From Microbacterium sp. MYb45 (lineage in GTDB: Bacteria; Actinomycetota; Actinomycetes; Actinomycetales; Microbacteriaceae), in contig NZ_PCPG01000010.1 in NCBI RefSeq assembly GCF_002979655.1, positions 1 through 64,000 of the forward strand: DNA of 64,000 nucleotides, given 5' to 3'. Both the position numbers and the translations under genes were made by a program. Positions 1-10,507 of this stretch are shown here, piece after piece. Positions within the stretch are counted from its first letter, which is position 1, and each line of letters starts with the position of its first letter. A model generated the notes under the pieces. The model was not told where the DNA came from. It was given only the letters and a program-made list of their open reading frames with translations, and did not search any database.

Positions 1-31
1 GGCTCCTTCGTGCGGGGGCGTCGGGTGGGGG

Positions 32-619
32 TCAGGAAGAAGGCGTGAGGGTGAGCTCGCCAGTGGCGATGCCGCGGACGACGTCGATGAGCAGTCGGCG
101 TTCGACGGGCTTGATGCGCTCGTGCAGGCTGTGCTCGGTGTCGCCGTCGAGGACGGGCACGCGCTCCTGGGCGAGGATCGGTCCGGAGTCGACGCCGTCG
201 TCGACGACGATCACGCTGGCGCCGGTCTCGCTGACGCCCGCGGCGAGCGCATCGCGGACGCCGTGCGCTCCGGGGAACTCCGGCAGGTAGGCGGGGTGCG
301 TGTTGATGAGGCGCGGGGAGTACTGCGCGACGAGCGACGGCGGCAGCAGACGCATGAGTCCGGAGAGGACGACGAGATCGGGGTTCCAGACGGCGAGCTG
401 ACGGCCGAGCTCTTCCCCCCAGGCCTCACGGCTCTCGTGCTCGTGCCACGGCACGGTGAAACTGGGGATGCCGAACTCCTCGGCGTGGGCCAGCCCGTCC
501 GCTTCGCGGTCGGCACCCACGACGATCACCCTGGCGGGAAAATCGGGATGACGAGCGGCCTCGAGGAGGGCGCGAAGGTTCGAGCCGGTGCCCGAGATGA
601 GAACGGCGACCGTGAGCAC
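32..619 (-). CDS. purN: Phosphoribosylglycinamide formyltransferase PurN
   Basis: 195 aa, the usual length for PurN. It transfers a formyl group from 10-formyl-tetrahydrofolate to GAR in step 3 of de novo purine synthesis, in the cytosol. The sequence shows the N-terminal phosphate-binding [13 protein letters not shown] motif (residues 9-21), the catalytic [12 protein letters not shown] stretch in the middle, and the [13 protein letters not shown] loop. The start is GTG; there is no better in-frame start before the DUF6350 stop 66 bases upstream. In many actinobacteria purN sits between a DUF6350 gene and purH. Here purH, if present, would lie just beyond the left edge. Function is secure from motif and length. 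Confidence 0.96.
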   Translation of the reverse strand: MLTVAVLISGTGSNLRALLEAARHPDFPARVIVVGADREADGLAHAEEFGIPSFTVPWHEHESREAWGEELGRQLAVWNPDLVVLSGLMRLLPPSLVAQYSPRLINTHPAYLPEFPGAHGVRDALAAGVSETGASVIVVDDGVDSGPILAQERVPVLDGDTEHSLHERIKPVERRLLIDVVRGIATGELTLTPSS

Positions 620-685
620 GCGCCCAGTCTACCGGGGTGTGCATACTGCTCCCGCCCGGTGTCCGGGGCCGACCGGACCCCGCCG

Positions 686-2077
686 TCAGTCGCGCGGTTC
701 CGCCGGATCGCGCGGCGGTGCGAGGAACCCGCGCACGTCATCGAGCGGTGCCGTGTCGTCGGCGGCCGACACGTCTGCGAAGGGCACAGCGGACGCCGCG
801 CCGGCGACGACGACAGCATTCGGGTCGAGCTCGGTCATCTCGGCGATCCACCGGTCCGTGCGCTCCTCGGCGAGCTCATCACGGTTCCGCGGAGACAGCA
901 GCAGGATGGCCGCACCGACCAGCACCTCCGCACCGAGCGCGAGGGCGAACGGATAGGCAGCCGGTCCGACGACAGCCAGCCGCCCCGGACCCATCGAGCC
1001 GTTCGCGAGGGCGGCTGCGAGCCCGCCGACCCCGGCACTCAGGGCCGCGATGCCGACGGCGATCACCGCACGCTGCAGCATACCGAGGGGTGTGCCCTCC
1101 CACACGAGGCGCGAGCGGACCGCCCAGCCGGCGAACGCACCGGCGGCGATGGGGATGAGCACGACGATCAGCATCCAGATCGAGCTGTTCTCCGGCAGCA
1201 GCCCGAACACGGGGATGCCGGGGACGACGCCGAGCTGCGTACCCGCGGGCGACACCGCCGTTCCGGCGCCGACGGCGAAGCCGGGACCGGCGAGCCACGC
1301 CGCCGTCCACACGAGCATGGTCGGCAGGTAGGCGAGCTGGGCGAGGGTCATCACCGTCGCGCCGAGCGCGTCGACCCTGGCGGCCTGGAACAGGGCCACG
1401 ACCTCTCCCCCGCGGAGCAGCGTGGCGACGGCCAGGGCGAGGGCGGACGCGCCGACCACTCCGACGAGGGCGAAGGCGGCGCCGCGCACGATCGCCGCCG
1501 GAACGGGCGCCCAGTCCTCGCGGGCGTCGAACCAGTCGTGCAATCGGTCGAGGATGCCGCCGTCGCCCTCCTCCCACGCGATGCGCACCGCGCCGCAGAG
1601 CACACCGACGAGGTAGACCGCGGCGGGGAGGATGATCGCCGGCGCGAACGGCGTCTGCGCGGCGTCGAGTCGTGCCGTCAGCGCCACGCCGACGGAGATC
1701 AGGGTGAACACGGTGGCCCCGGTGAGTGAACCGAGCAGCCAGGCTCCGGCCTTCGCCGCTCTGCTGCCCGAACGCGCCGCGAAGAGCAGCGTGAACACCA
1801 GGAAGGCGAGCGGTGTGATCGACACGACGAAGTTCGCCGCCGCCGGTGGGATCGCGAGCGCGACGAGGAGCGCGTCCGGGATCGTGACCGTCAGCGGAAC
1901 GCCGTGACCGAACTCCCAGAGCGTCCCGGTGAGCGGCCAGAGGGCTCCCCAGTCGGCCGTGATCCCGAAGGCGACGGTCCAGAGCAGCGTCAACGGCGCC
2001 AGGAGCACGACGAGGCCGACCGCCGCGGCGATGGCGGCGTCGAAGGCGGCGAGGAGCGCGACGAGGAGGCGTTGCAT
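686..2077 (-). CDS. DUF6350 (PerM-like) multi-pass membrane protein
   Basis: 463 aa with about ten hydrophobic segments spread from residue 5 to about 400, then a polar acidic tail of roughly 60 residues rich in D, E and P. The start region (MQRLLVALLAAFDAAIAAAVG) and the position directly upstream of purN match the actinobacterial DUF6350 family, which includes the mycobacterial PerM protein linked to cell division and persistence. That link is family knowledge, not visible here. No catalytic motif is seen. The ATG is the first start in the frame and no good ribosome binding site precedes it. Family assignment is fairly sure; cellular role is not. Confidence 0.8.
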   Translation of the reverse strand: MQRLLVALLAAFDAAIAAAVGLVVLLAPLTLLWTVAFGITADWGALWPLTGTLWEFGHGVPLTVTIPDALLVALAIPPAAANFVVSITPLAFLVFTLLFAARSGSRAAKAGAWLLGSLTGATVFTLISVGVALTARLDAAQTPFAPAIILPAAVYLVGVLCGAVRIAWEEGDGGILDRLHDWFDAREDWAPVPAAIVRGAAFALVGVVGASALALAVATLLRGGEVVALFQAARVDALGATVMTLAQLAYLPTMLVWTAAWLAGPGFAVGAGTAVSPAGTQLGVVPGIPVFGLLPENSSIWMLIVVLIPIAAGAFAGWAVRSRLVWEGTPLGMLQRAVIAVGIAALSAGVGGLAAALANGSMGPGRLAVVGPAAYPFALALGAEVLVGAAILLLSPRNRDELAEERTDRWIAEMTELDPNAVVVAGAASAVPFADVSAADDTAPLDDVRGFLAPPRDPAEPRD

Positions 2078-2152
2078 AGCGTTTCGAGACTACGACGAGT
2101 TGCCGACGAAGCCCTGGGGGCGCGCGTGAGGTCGGCGACACGATAGCGTTTC
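2076..2152. promoter_or_regulatory. Divergent promoter region with a 10-base direct repeat
   Basis: The roughly 90 bases between the divergent DUF6350 and purine permease genes contain the direct repeat ATAGCGTTTC at 2076-2085 and 2143-2152. The left copy overlaps the DUF6350 start codon. The repeat could be a binding site for a shared regulator or coincidence in a short region. A strong ribosome binding site (TCCGGAGG) follows before the permease ATG. No convincing -35/-10 pair was identified. Confidence 0.3.
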
Positions 2153-2167
2153 TCCGGAGGTTTCCCG

Positions 2168-3643
2168 ATGACAACTGCCCCGCCCGCCCCGGCATCCACC
2201 GAGCCCAAGAACTCCCTGGACCGCTTCTTCGAGATCAGCAAGCGCGGATCCACGATCGGCACCGAGATCCGAGGGGGTCTGGTGACGTTCGTCACGATGG
2301 CCTACATCGTGATCCTGAACCCGATCATCCTCTCCGGCAAGCCCGACGTCGCCGGGAACATGCTCGAGTTCAATGCCGTGGGAGCCGCCACCGCGCTGAC
2401 CGCCGGTGTGATGACGATCCTGTTCGGACTCGTCACGCGTCTCCCCTTCGGTTTCGCCGCCGGCCTCGGCATCAACGCCTTCGTCGCGTTCTCGGTCGTC
2501 GGCCAGGTGACCTGGCCCGAGGCCATGGCGCTCGTGATGATCAACGGTGTCGTCATCGTGTTGCTCGCCGCCACCGGACTTCGGAAGGCGATCTTCGACG
2601 CCGTGCCGTTCCAGCTGAAGATCGCGATCACGGTCGGCATCGGCCTGTTCATAGCCTTCATCGGCTTCGTCAACTCGGGCTTCGTCACCGCGACCGGCGC
2701 TTCCTCGCCGCCGGTGGGCCTCGGCGTCAACGGCTCGGTCGCGACAGTGCCGACACTGCTCTTCGTGATCACGCTCCTGCTCACCGGCATCCTCGTCGCC
2801 CTCAAGATCAAGGGCGGCATGCTGATCGGCCTCATCGGCGGCACAGTGCTCGCGGTGATCGTCGAGGCCATCTGGCACATCGGAGCCCGTGGCTTCGACG
2901 ATGAGGGCAACGTGGTCAACCCGGGCGGCTGGGGACTCACGGTACCCGCACTGAACGGCTCCCCCGTGGGCATTCCCGACCTCAGCCTGATCGGCGCAGT
3001 CGACTTCAGCTTCGACCTGAGCAAGGTCAGCCTCGTGGCGATCGTGATGATCGTCTTCACGCTGCTGTTCACGAACTTCTTCGACGCCATGGGCACCATG
3101 ACCGGTCTCGCGAAGGAGGCCAACCTGGCCGACGACAACGGCGACTTCCCGCGCATCAAGTCCGCGCTGGTCGTCGAGGGTGTCGGTGCGATCGCCGGTG
3201 GGGCGACCTCGTCGTCGTCCAGCACGGTCTTCATCGAGTCGGGTGCGGGCATCGGCGAGGGCGCGCGCACGGGACTCGCGAACGTCGTGACCGGCGTCGT
3301 GTTCCTGATCGCGATGTTCCTGACCCCGCTCACCTCGATCGTCCCGACCGAGATCGCCGCGGCCGCGCTGATCATCGTCGGAGCCATGATGATGGCGCAG
3401 ATCCGCTACATCGACTTCAGCGACTTCCGCGTGCTGCTGCCGGTGTTCCTCACCGTCTCGGTCATGCCGCTGACCTACTCGATCGCGAACGGCATCGGCG
3501 CGGGCTTCGTGAGCTGGGTGCTCATCCACGCCTTCTCCGGTAAGGCCAAGACCATCAGCCCGCTGCTGTGGGTCGTCGGCGCCGGCTTCCTGATCTTCTT
3601 CGCGCGAGGGCCCATCGAGGCGCTCTTCGGCGTCGGGATCTGA
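2168..3643 (+). CDS. NCS2-family purine permease (AzgA/PbuG-like)
   Basis: 491 aa integral membrane protein with 12-14 predicted hydrophobic segments. Family hallmarks are the GGLVTFVTMAYIVILNP stretch near residue 38, GLGINAFVAFSVV near residue 100, and NFFDAMGTMTGLAKEA near residue 305. These place it in the AzgA branch of NCS2, which imports adenine, guanine or hypoxanthine with protons, rather than the uracil/xanthine branch. A strong SD (CCGGAGG) sits 7 bases before ATG. It ends at a perfect bidirectional terminator. Its location near purN fits purine metabolism, though the divergent arrangement means it is not in the same operon. Exact substrate is not resolvable from sequence. Confidence 0.9.
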   Translation: MTTAPPAPASTEPKNSLDRFFEISKRGSTIGTEIRGGLVTFVTMAYIVILNPIILSGKPDVAGNMLEFNAVGAATALTAGVMTILFGLVTRLPFGFAAGLGINAFVAFSVVGQVTWPEAMALVMINGVVIVLLAATGLRKAIFDAVPFQLKIAITVGIGLFIAFIGFVNSGFVTATGASSPPVGLGVNGSVATVPTLLFVITLLLTGILVALKIKGGMLIGLIGGTVLAVIVEAIWHIGARGFDDEGNVVNPGGWGLTVPALNGSPVGIPDLSLIGAVDFSFDLSKVSLVAIVMIVFTLLFTNFFDAMGTMTGLAKEANLADDNGDFPRIKSALVVEGVGAIAGGATSSSSSTVFIESGAGIGEGARTGLANVVTGVVFLIAMFLTPLTSIVPTEIAAAALIIVGAMMMAQIRYIDFSDFRVLLPVFLTVSVMPLTYSIANGIGAGFVSWVLIHAFSGKAKTISPLLWVVGAGFLIFFARGPIEALFGVGI

Positions 3644-3657
3644 CCCGAAGCATCACA

Positions 3658-3690
3658 AGAGGGGCGGATGCTGCGGCATCCGCCCCTCTT
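3658..3690. terminator. Bidirectional intrinsic terminator
   Basis: Perfect inverted repeat with 14-base arms (AGAGGGGCGGATGC and its complement), a 4-base loop (TGCG) and a T run on the plus strand. It lies between the convergent purine permease and VOC genes and can serve both. Confidence 0.9.
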
Positions 3691-3696
3691 TGGTGT

Positions 3697-4101
3697 TCAG
3701 CCCCCGTAGGCGGCGGCGAACTCCGCGGACGGCTCGATCGGCTCGATCACGTCGATCAGCACACCACCGGGAGCCTCGACGATGAAGTGCCGCTGCCCGA
3801 AGGCCTCGTCCCGCAGGGGCAGCCGCTCCGGCAGCCCGCCCTCCCCGACCAGCCGCGCGTATTCGGCGGCGGCATCCGGGACCTCGACGTTGAGCAGCAG
3901 TCCGCGCACCGGCTCGCGGAAGCCTTCCGGGATGGTCTCGTGTGTCCGGTCCAGAAGCGCGAGCTCTCCGCCGGCGAAGCGCAGGCTCACGTACCAGTCG
4001 GCCTCGAACGTCGTCTCGAAGCCGAGTTCCTCGCGGTAGAACTGCGTGACAGTGGCGACGTCGTCGACCATCAGCACCGGATAGAAGCTCGTGATCTCCA
4101 T
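3697..4101 (-). CDS. VOC (glyoxalase/bleomycin-resistance fold) protein
   Basis: About 134 aa with the paired beta-alpha-beta modules of the VOC fold: [23 protein letters not shown] at the N-terminus and a C-terminal module ending [17 protein letters not shown]. Members bind metal and act as lyases, isomerases, dioxygenases or drug-binding proteins, so the substrate cannot be named. Two adjacent ATG codons exist. The SD (AAGGAG) is only 2 bases from the first but 5 from the second, so the second ATG is chosen. The gene is divergent from a TetR regulator with a shared 70-base promoter region, a common sign that the regulator controls it. Confidence 0.85.
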   Translation of the reverse strand: MEITSFYPVLMVDDVATVTQFYREELGFETTFEADWYVSLRFAGGELALLDRTHETIPEGFREPVRGLLLNVEVPDAAAEYARLVGEGGLPERLPLRDEAFGQRHFIVEAPGGVLIDVIEPIEPSAEFAAAYGG

Positions 4102-4116
4102 CATCTCTCCTTTTAC

Positions 4117-4133
4117 ATACAGTGTGTTTGTAT
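4117..4133. promoter_or_regulatory. Probable TetR operator, VOC/TetR intergenic region
   Basis: Inverted repeat ATACA-n7-TGTAT centred between the divergent VOC and TetR genes. The neighbouring bases 4147-4153 repeat part of the half-site (ATACATAC). The area is markedly AT-rich compared with its surroundings, as expected for a promoter/operator. A TAGAAT -10-like hexamer lies at 4142-4147 for the TetR gene. Autorepression plus repression of the VOC gene is the likely arrangement. Confidence 0.55.
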
Positions 4134-4175
4134 CTTTCGGCTAGAATACATACACGCCGCACGTAAAGGAACCCC

Positions 4176-5748
<1,573 letters not shown>

Positions 5749-5754
5749 TCAGTC

Positions 5755-6921
5755 TCAGGCGTTGGCGAGCTCGGCGGCCTTGTCGGCGCCCTCGTCCATC
5801 GTGGCGGCCAGGGTCACGAGCGGGTGTGCGTACTCGGCGAGGATCGCGCGACCCTCGTCGACGCGGTTGCCGTCGAGGCGCACGACGAGCGGCTTGGAGG
5901 CCGTGGCGCCCAGCGTCTCGAGTGCACCCTTGATGCCGTTGGCGACGGCGTCGCACGCCGTGATGCCACCGAACACGTTGACGAACACGCTCTTGACCTG
6001 CGGGTCGCCGAGGATGACGTCGAGGCCCGCGGCCATGACCTCGGCCGAGGCGCCGCCGCCGATGTCGAGGAAGTTGGCCGGCTTCACGCCGTTGTGGTTC
6101 TCGCCCGCGTAGGCGACCACATCGAGCGTGGACATGACGAGCCCTGCGCCGTTGCCGATGATGCCGACCTCGCCGTCGAGCTTCACGTAGTTGAGGCCCG
6201 ACTGCTTGGCCTTGGCCTCGAGCGGGTCTGCGGCGTCCTTGTCCTCGAGCGCCTCGTGCTCCGGGTGACGGATCTCGGAGGCGTTGTCGTCGAGCGTGAC
6301 CTTGCCGTCGAGCGCGATGATGTCGCCCTCTTCGGTGCGCACCAGCGGGTTGACCTCGACCAGCGTCGCGTCCTCGCCCTTGTAGACGTCGAAGAGCTTG
6401 ACGAAGACGTCGGAGACCTTCTCGACGAGGTCTTCGGGGAAGTTCGCCGCGCGAGCGATCTCGACGGCCTTCTCCTTGTCGATGCCCGTGAGCGGGTTGA
6501 CCTCGACGCGCGCGAGCGCCTCGGGACGCTCCACCGCGAGCTCCTCGATCTCCATGCCACCCTCGACCGAGCAGAGGCTCAGGTAGGAGCGGTTGGCGCG
6601 GTCGAGCAGCACGGAGAAGTAGAACTCCTCGGCGATGCGCGCGCCCTGCGCGACCATGACGCGCTTGACGACGTGGCCCTTGATGTCGAGGCCGAGAATG
6701 GCCTTCGCTGCCTCGTACGCCTCATCGGGCGTCTTGGCGACCTTGACGCCGCCCGCCTTGCCACGGCCGCCGGTCTTGACCTGAGCCTTGACGACGACCA
6801 CTCCACCGATCTTCTCGGCGGCCGCCCTCACCTCTTCAGGGGTGTCCGCGACGATGCCGGCGAGGACCGGCACTCCGTACTTTTCGAAAACGTCTCGTGC
6901 CTGGTACTCGTACAGATCCAC
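5755..6921 (-). CDS. sucC: Succinyl-CoA synthetase beta subunit
   Basis: 388 aa from a GTG start, exactly the family length. The N-terminus [21 protein letters not shown] is the conserved opening of the ATP-grasp domain that binds nucleotide, and the C-terminal domain ([31 protein letters not shown]) contacts SucD. The reading frame stays open far upstream, but the GTG at 6921 has an SD (GAAGGAA) at proper spacing and gives the standard protein start. The frame extension upstream runs antisense through another gene and is not used. First gene of the sucCD operon. Confidence 0.98.
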   Translation of the reverse strand: MDLYEYQARDVFEKYGVPVLAGIVADTPEEVRAAAEKIGGVVVVKAQVKTGGRGKAGGVKVAKTPDEAYEAAKAILGLDIKGHVVKRVMVAQGARIAEEFYFSVLLDRANRSYLSLCSVEGGMEIEELAVERPEALARVEVNPLTGIDKEKAVEIARAANFPEDLVEKVSDVFVKLFDVYKGEDATLVEVNPLVRTEEGDIIALDGKVTLDDNASEIRHPEHEALEDKDAADPLEAKAKQSGLNYVKLDGEVGIIGNGAGLVMSTLDVVAYAGENHNGVKPANFLDIGGGASAEVMAAGLDVILGDPQVKSVFVNVFGGITACDAVANGIKGALETLGATASKPLVVRLDGNRVDEGRAILAEYAHPLVTLAATMDEGADKAAELANA

Positions 6922-6958
6922 TGTGGTTCCTTCACTGGGCTGCTGTCTGGTAATTCTC

Positions 6959-6976
6959 TCGATGTCGAGACATCGA
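6959..6976. promoter_or_regulatory. Perfect palindrome in the sucC leader
   Basis: TCGATGTC-GA-GACATCGA, two perfect 8-base arms with a 2-base centre, 38 bases upstream of the sucC start. It could be an operator for a dimeric regulator of the TCA-cycle operon, or a leader hairpin. There is no T run, so a terminator is unlikely. Confidence 0.45.
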
Positions 6977-7034
6977 CCAGTCCCCCAGCCTACTACCTCG
7001 GCCTGGACGCTCCTGCGGCCGCGGCATCGCCGGG

Positions 7035-7388
7035 TCAGCGCAGTGCCGGTACACCGAAGCGCCGCGACGGCAGCGCGACCAGACGGAGCTGGCGCGCGAT
7101 CACGATCGGGACGCACACCGCCGCTGTGCCGGCCGCCACGATCACGGGGCGGACGGCGACGACCGGCAGCGAGCCCCACAAGGCGATGAGGATGGAGACG
7201 ACCATCAGGGCGACCAGCACCACCTCTGTCAGGATGAGCTGCCTGCGCACGGACGCCCTGTCCTCGGCGAGCGTGGTCGTCCGCCCTCGCACCGCGATGT
7301 GCTCGGTCCAGCGCGAGCCGTCCCACCAGCGCAGGGTGCCGCGTCGCCGGGTCTCGAACCATCCGGCCGCAATTCCGCGCTCACTCAC
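7035..7388 (-). CDS. DUF2510-type small membrane protein
   Basis: 117 aa from a GTG start. Residues 7-30 ([24 protein letters not shown]) are the tryptophan-rich DUF2510 motif, common in actinobacterial membrane and secretion-related proteins. Two hydrophobic segments follow (about residues 50-70 and 75-97), then a basic tail. Function of DUF2510 is unknown. The gene is divergent from a TetR regulator and precedes sucCD with a 114-base gap that holds the palindrome, so it is probably a separate unit. Confidence 0.82.
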   Translation of the reverse strand: MSERGIAAGWFETRRRGTLRWWDGSRWTEHIAVRGRTTTLAEDRASVRRQLILTEVVLVALMVVSILIALWGSLPVVAVRPVIVAAGTAAVCVPIVIARQLRLVALPSRRFGVPALR

Positions 7389-7447
7389 GCTCTCAGTATG
7401 ACGGCCTCGCCTCGGCGTCTCCGCCCGCCGAGGTCTAGGCTTTCGCC

Positions 7448-8107
7448 ATGCACGAATCCGCAGAACTGCGCACCGGCGTCGTGGCCGCAGCGCTCGAGCT
7501 CTTCAGCGCCCAGGGGTTCGACCAGACCTCGGTGGAACAGATCGCCAAGGCCGCCGGTGTCTCGCGCTCGACGTTCTTCCGCCAGTTCGGCGGCAAGGAG
7601 GACGTGGTGTTCGCCGACCATGAGGTGCTCCTCGAGCAACTCAGGGAGTTCCTCGCCGAGGGGCACGACGACCCGTGGGGCGCGGTGTGCGCGGCATCCG
7701 AGTCGGTCTTCGCGCATTTCGCGCACGACCCCGAGCTCGCCCGCCGTCGCTACCAGATCGTGCGCGAGGTGCCCGTGCTGCGCGAACGCGAGATCATCAC
7801 GGTCTTCCGCTACGAGAGGTTGTTCGACGAGTACCTGCGCGGTGCGCTTCCCGGCGTCGACCCGCTGGATGCCGTGGGCTTCGCCGCCCTCGTGACCGCC
7901 GTGCACAACCACGTGCTGCGCCAGCTGCTGCGGGGGCGCAAGAAGGTGCCGCTGTCGACCCTGCAGACGGCGCTGGCCGATGTGCGCCGCCGCTACGGTG
8001 TGGCCGGCGGAGCCGTGACCGCCCCAGACGACATGGTTGTCGCGGTGTTCCCGCGCTCGATGCCGATCGCCGAGGTGTCCCGCCGCCTGCAGTCGGAGCT
8101 CGACTAG
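7448..8107 (+). CDS. TetR-family regulator of the adjacent acyl-CoA dehydrogenase
   Basis: 219 aa. The helix-turn-helix domain spans about residues 7-52 (VVAAALELFSAQGFDQTSVEQIAKAAGVSRSTFFRQFGGK). The C-terminal domain is typical of regulators that sense acyl-CoA or other hydrophobic ligands, but no ligand can be read from it. It lies 63 bases upstream of an acyl-CoA dehydrogenase on the same strand. The gap contains a perfect inverted repeat well suited as its operator. The inferred role is repression of the dehydrogenase until its substrate appears. Confidence 0.88.
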   Translation: MHESAELRTGVVAAALELFSAQGFDQTSVEQIAKAAGVSRSTFFRQFGGKEDVVFADHEVLLEQLREFLAEGHDDPWGAVCAASESVFAHFAHDPELARRRYQIVREVPVLREREIITVFRYERLFDEYLRGALPGVDPLDAVGFAALVTAVHNHVLRQLLRGRKKVPLSTLQTALADVRRRYGVAGGAVTAPDDMVVAVFPRSMPIAEVSRRLQSELD

Positions 8108-8128
8108 CCGCGTCAGGGTCGTGGAACC

Positions 8129-8151
8129 GAGTATCGAGGAGTACGATACTC
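8129..8151. promoter_or_regulatory. Perfect TetR-type operator palindrome
   Basis: GAGTATCG-AGGAGTA-CGATACTC: two perfect 8-base arms with a 7-base spacer, ending 19 bases before the dehydrogenase start codon. It lies between a TetR gene and its probable target, so binding would block transcription or initiation of the dehydrogenase. Length and symmetry fit TetR operators. Confidence 0.75.
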
Positions 8152-8170
8152 AGGTCCACGAAGGAGCCCC

Positions 8171-9406
8171 ATGAGCACTGCAGCCACCCCGTTCCCCGGC
8201 GAACGGGTCTCGTCGTACGACATCACCGCGCGTCAGGACAGCGACTACTACGCCGCTTTCACCGACATCCCCGCAGCCGATCGCGAGGCGTGGGACCGGG
8301 CGAAGTCCTACGTCGACGAGGTCGCCCCGCAGATGGCGGATGCCTGGGACCGTGCGGAGTACCCGCTGGAGGCGGCCCGTCGGATGGGCGAGATGGACCT
8401 CGTCGTCGACGGCGTCCAGCACCCTTCGCTCACGAGCCTGTCACCGCTGGCCGCCGGGCTCGTCAACATGGAGATCTCCCGCGGCGACGGTTCGCTGGGC
8501 ACGATCCTCGCCGTGCAGGGCGGGCTCGCCCTGCGCACCCTCGCGCTGTTCGGCTCCCCGGATCAACAGGAGAGGTGGCTGACCGCTCTCGCCGACGGCT
8601 CGGTCCTCGGATCCTTCGCGCTGACCGAGCCCGACCACGGCTCGGACTCCGTCTCCCTCGAGACCGTCGCCCGCCGCGACGGCGACTCGTGGGTCCTCCG
8701 CGGCGCGAAGAAGTGGATCGGCAACGGCGCGTCCGGCGGCATCACGTTCGTGTGGGCGCGGATCGACGACGAGGGCGCCGACGAGCAGGGCGCGGTTCGC
8801 TGCTTCCTCGTCGAACAGGAGACGCCGGGGTACACCGGGAGCGTGATCCGCGGCAAGGCCTCGCTGCGGGCCATCCACCAGGCGCACATCGTCCTCGACG
8901 ACGTGCGGGTGCCGCTCGACGCCGTGCTGCCGGGGACGAAGAGCTTCAAGGACGCCTCGACCGTGCTGTACGCGACCCGCTCCGGCGTCGCCTGGTCGGC
9001 GCTCGGACACGCGACCGCCTGCTACGAGGCCGCGCTCGCCTACGCGACACAGCGCGTGCAGTTCGGCAAGCCGCTCGCGAAGTTCCAGATGGTGCAGGAG
9101 CGCCTCACCCACATGCTCGAAGATCTCACCGCCATGCAGCTGTATTGCCGGCGGATGGCCGACCTCGAGACCGCGGGCGAGCTGCGGCCGACCCAGGCGT
9201 CGCTCGCGAAGTTCCACAACACACGCGCCGCGCGACGCATCGCCTCGACCGCTCGCGATCTGCTCGGCGGCAACGGCATCCTGCTCGAGAACGGCGTCAT
9301 CCAGCACATGGCCGACATCGAGGCCATCCACACCTACGAGGGCACGGAGAGCGTCCAGGCGCTGCTGCTCGGGCGTGACATCACCGGGATGAGCGCGTTC
9401 GCCTGA
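8171..9406 (+). CDS. Acyl-CoA dehydrogenase, glutaryl-CoA dehydrogenase-like
   Basis: 411 aa FAD flavoprotein that oxidises an acyl-CoA at the alpha-beta bond. Seen: GSFALTEPDHGSDSVSLET (FAD/substrate region, around residue 150), WVLRGAKKWIGNGASGG, RVQFGKPLAKFQMVQERL and the C-terminal TYEGTESVQALLLGRDITG. In glutaryl-CoA dehydrogenases the catalytic Glu lies in the TYEGT motif near the C-terminus, and it is present here. That favours the glutaryl-CoA branch, which can also decarboxylate, over short-chain enzymes. SD AAGGAG precedes the ATG. No electron-transfer flavoprotein genes are nearby. Confidence 0.9.
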   Translation: MSTAATPFPGERVSSYDITARQDSDYYAAFTDIPAADREAWDRAKSYVDEVAPQMADAWDRAEYPLEAARRMGEMDLVVDGVQHPSLTSLSPLAAGLVNMEISRGDGSLGTILAVQGGLALRTLALFGSPDQQERWLTALADGSVLGSFALTEPDHGSDSVSLETVARRDGDSWVLRGAKKWIGNGASGGITFVWARIDDEGADEQGAVRCFLVEQETPGYTGSVIRGKASLRAIHQAHIVLDDVRVPLDAVLPGTKSFKDASTVLYATRSGVAWSALGHATACYEAALAYATQRVQFGKPLAKFQMVQERLTHMLEDLTAMQLYCRRMADLETAGELRPTQASLAKFHNTRAARRIASTARDLLGGNGILLENGVIQHMADIEAIHTYEGTESVQALLLGRDITGMSAFA

Positions 9407-9430
9407 GACCTCGGTCGGCGAGCGTTCTCG

Positions 9431-9916
9431 TCAGACCGGACGCACGAGGCACACGAGCCGCTCCCGGTCGTCCCAGGAGGGCACGCGCTCGAAGCCCCGC
9501 GATTCGTAGAGACGCAGAGCTCCCTGTCGCCAGTCCCAGACGGACAGTCGAACTTCAGTCGCACCTGACTCGGCCGCCGCGTGCACGGCGCCGTCGAGCA
9601 ACGCCGACCCCACACCGCGGCCGCGGGCGGCAGGAACCGCCCAGAGACGTTTGATCTCCGCGATCCCCTCTCGTTCCGAGAGCACGACCACACCGACGAC
9701 GCGTTCCTCAAGCTGTGCGAGCAGAACCCGATGCCCGGCATACGCGGCGGCCGGGGTCTCCACCTCGCGGCGATAGCGTTCCGGGAGCGGGGCCGCAGGA
9801 TCCGGAACGGTCCCTTCCTGCTGGTGCTTCTCGAGCTCGGTCTGCAGCAGATAGGCCCGCACCGCGGAACCGACCTCGATCGCATCGGGGCCGGTCAGAT
9901 CGGCTACGCGGATCAT
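9431..9916 (-). CDS. GNAT-family N-acetyltransferase
   Basis: 161 aa from the ATG at 9916. The acetyl-CoA binding segment is evident: IKRLWAVPAARGRGVGSALLDGAVHAAAESG includes the R-G-R-G-V-G motif A. C-terminal WRQGALRLYESRGFERV is the usual last strand. An in-frame GTG at 9952 would add 12 residues and start right after the stop of the upstream gene. Neither start has a strong SD. The substrate is unknown. It converges with the acyl-CoA dehydrogenase, only 24 bases away. Confidence 0.85.
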   Translation of the reverse strand: MIRVADLTGPDAIEVGSAVRAYLLQTELEKHQQEGTVPDPAAPLPERYRREVETPAAAYAGHRVLLAQLEERVVGVVVLSEREGIAEIKRLWAVPAARGRGVGSALLDGAVHAAAESGATEVRLSVWDWRQGALRLYESRGFERVPSWDDRERLVCLVRPV

Positions 9917-9954
9917 CGGTTGCTCGAGCGGACGGTGCGCGTCGACGCTCACCG

Positions 9955-10443
9955 TCAGTCGCAGCCGCAGCCGCCGGACGGGGTCTTCACCATGAAGCAC
10001 ACGTCGCACACGCCGTAGTCCCGCTCCTCCACCGGCTTGGGTGCCTTCTCGGCACGCGGAGCGGAGACACGAGGAGTCGTGGTGCGCTTGGCAGCGCGCG
10101 GCGGGGTCAGCGGGATGAACTCGCTCGGGTGGCTGACGTAGAAGTAGGGCGCGCGACCCTCGCTCGGCTGCAGACGAAGCGGAGTGGACCCGACGACGAG
10201 CCGTTCGTCCTCGGTGAAACCGTTCGTGTAGGTGCGTCCGATGTGCAGCGCGGCGCCCTCACCGCGACGGATGGCCTCGATGTAGCGACCACGGTCGATG
10301 AACGAGCTGATTCCGATCGTCTGGGTGATCTCCGCGATGAACGCGTGGTTCGACGGGTCGATACGGTGCGCGCGCAGCGCTTCCTGGAGCGAACGGTATG
10401 GACGGGAGGTGCCTGCGGGGGTCGGCCCTTGTACTTCTTTCAT
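9955..10443 (-). CDS. Uncharacterised protein with C-terminal Cys cluster
   Basis: 162 aa from the ATG at 10443. I do not recognise a named domain. Residues 17-115 look like a compact folded part (ALRAHRIDP..., IGRTYTNGFTEDERLVVG..., YFYVSHPSEFIPLTP). A Pro/Ala/Lys-rich linker (about 112-140) follows, then CDVCFMVKTPSGGCGCD at the end. The four cysteines (146, 149, 159, 161) in a CxxC-x9-CxC pattern could bind zinc or iron. The frame continues upstream across the divergent oxidoreductase promoter, so the internal ATG is preferred. It is followed by the GNAT gene and may be co-transcribed with it. Confidence 0.7.
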   Translation of the reverse strand: MKEVQGPTPAGTSRPYRSLQEALRAHRIDPSNHAFIAEITQTIGISSFIDRGRYIEAIRRGEGAALHIGRTYTNGFTEDERLVVGSTPLRLQPSEGRAPYFYVSHPSEFIPLTPPRAAKRTTTPRVSAPRAEKAPKPVEERDYGVCDVCFMVKTPSGGCGCD

Positions 10444-10507
10444 TTGTTCCAGGATCGCACGCCGCAACCCCCTCTTTCGACCACTCTGCCCGTGCGAGAC
10501 TGGCCGC

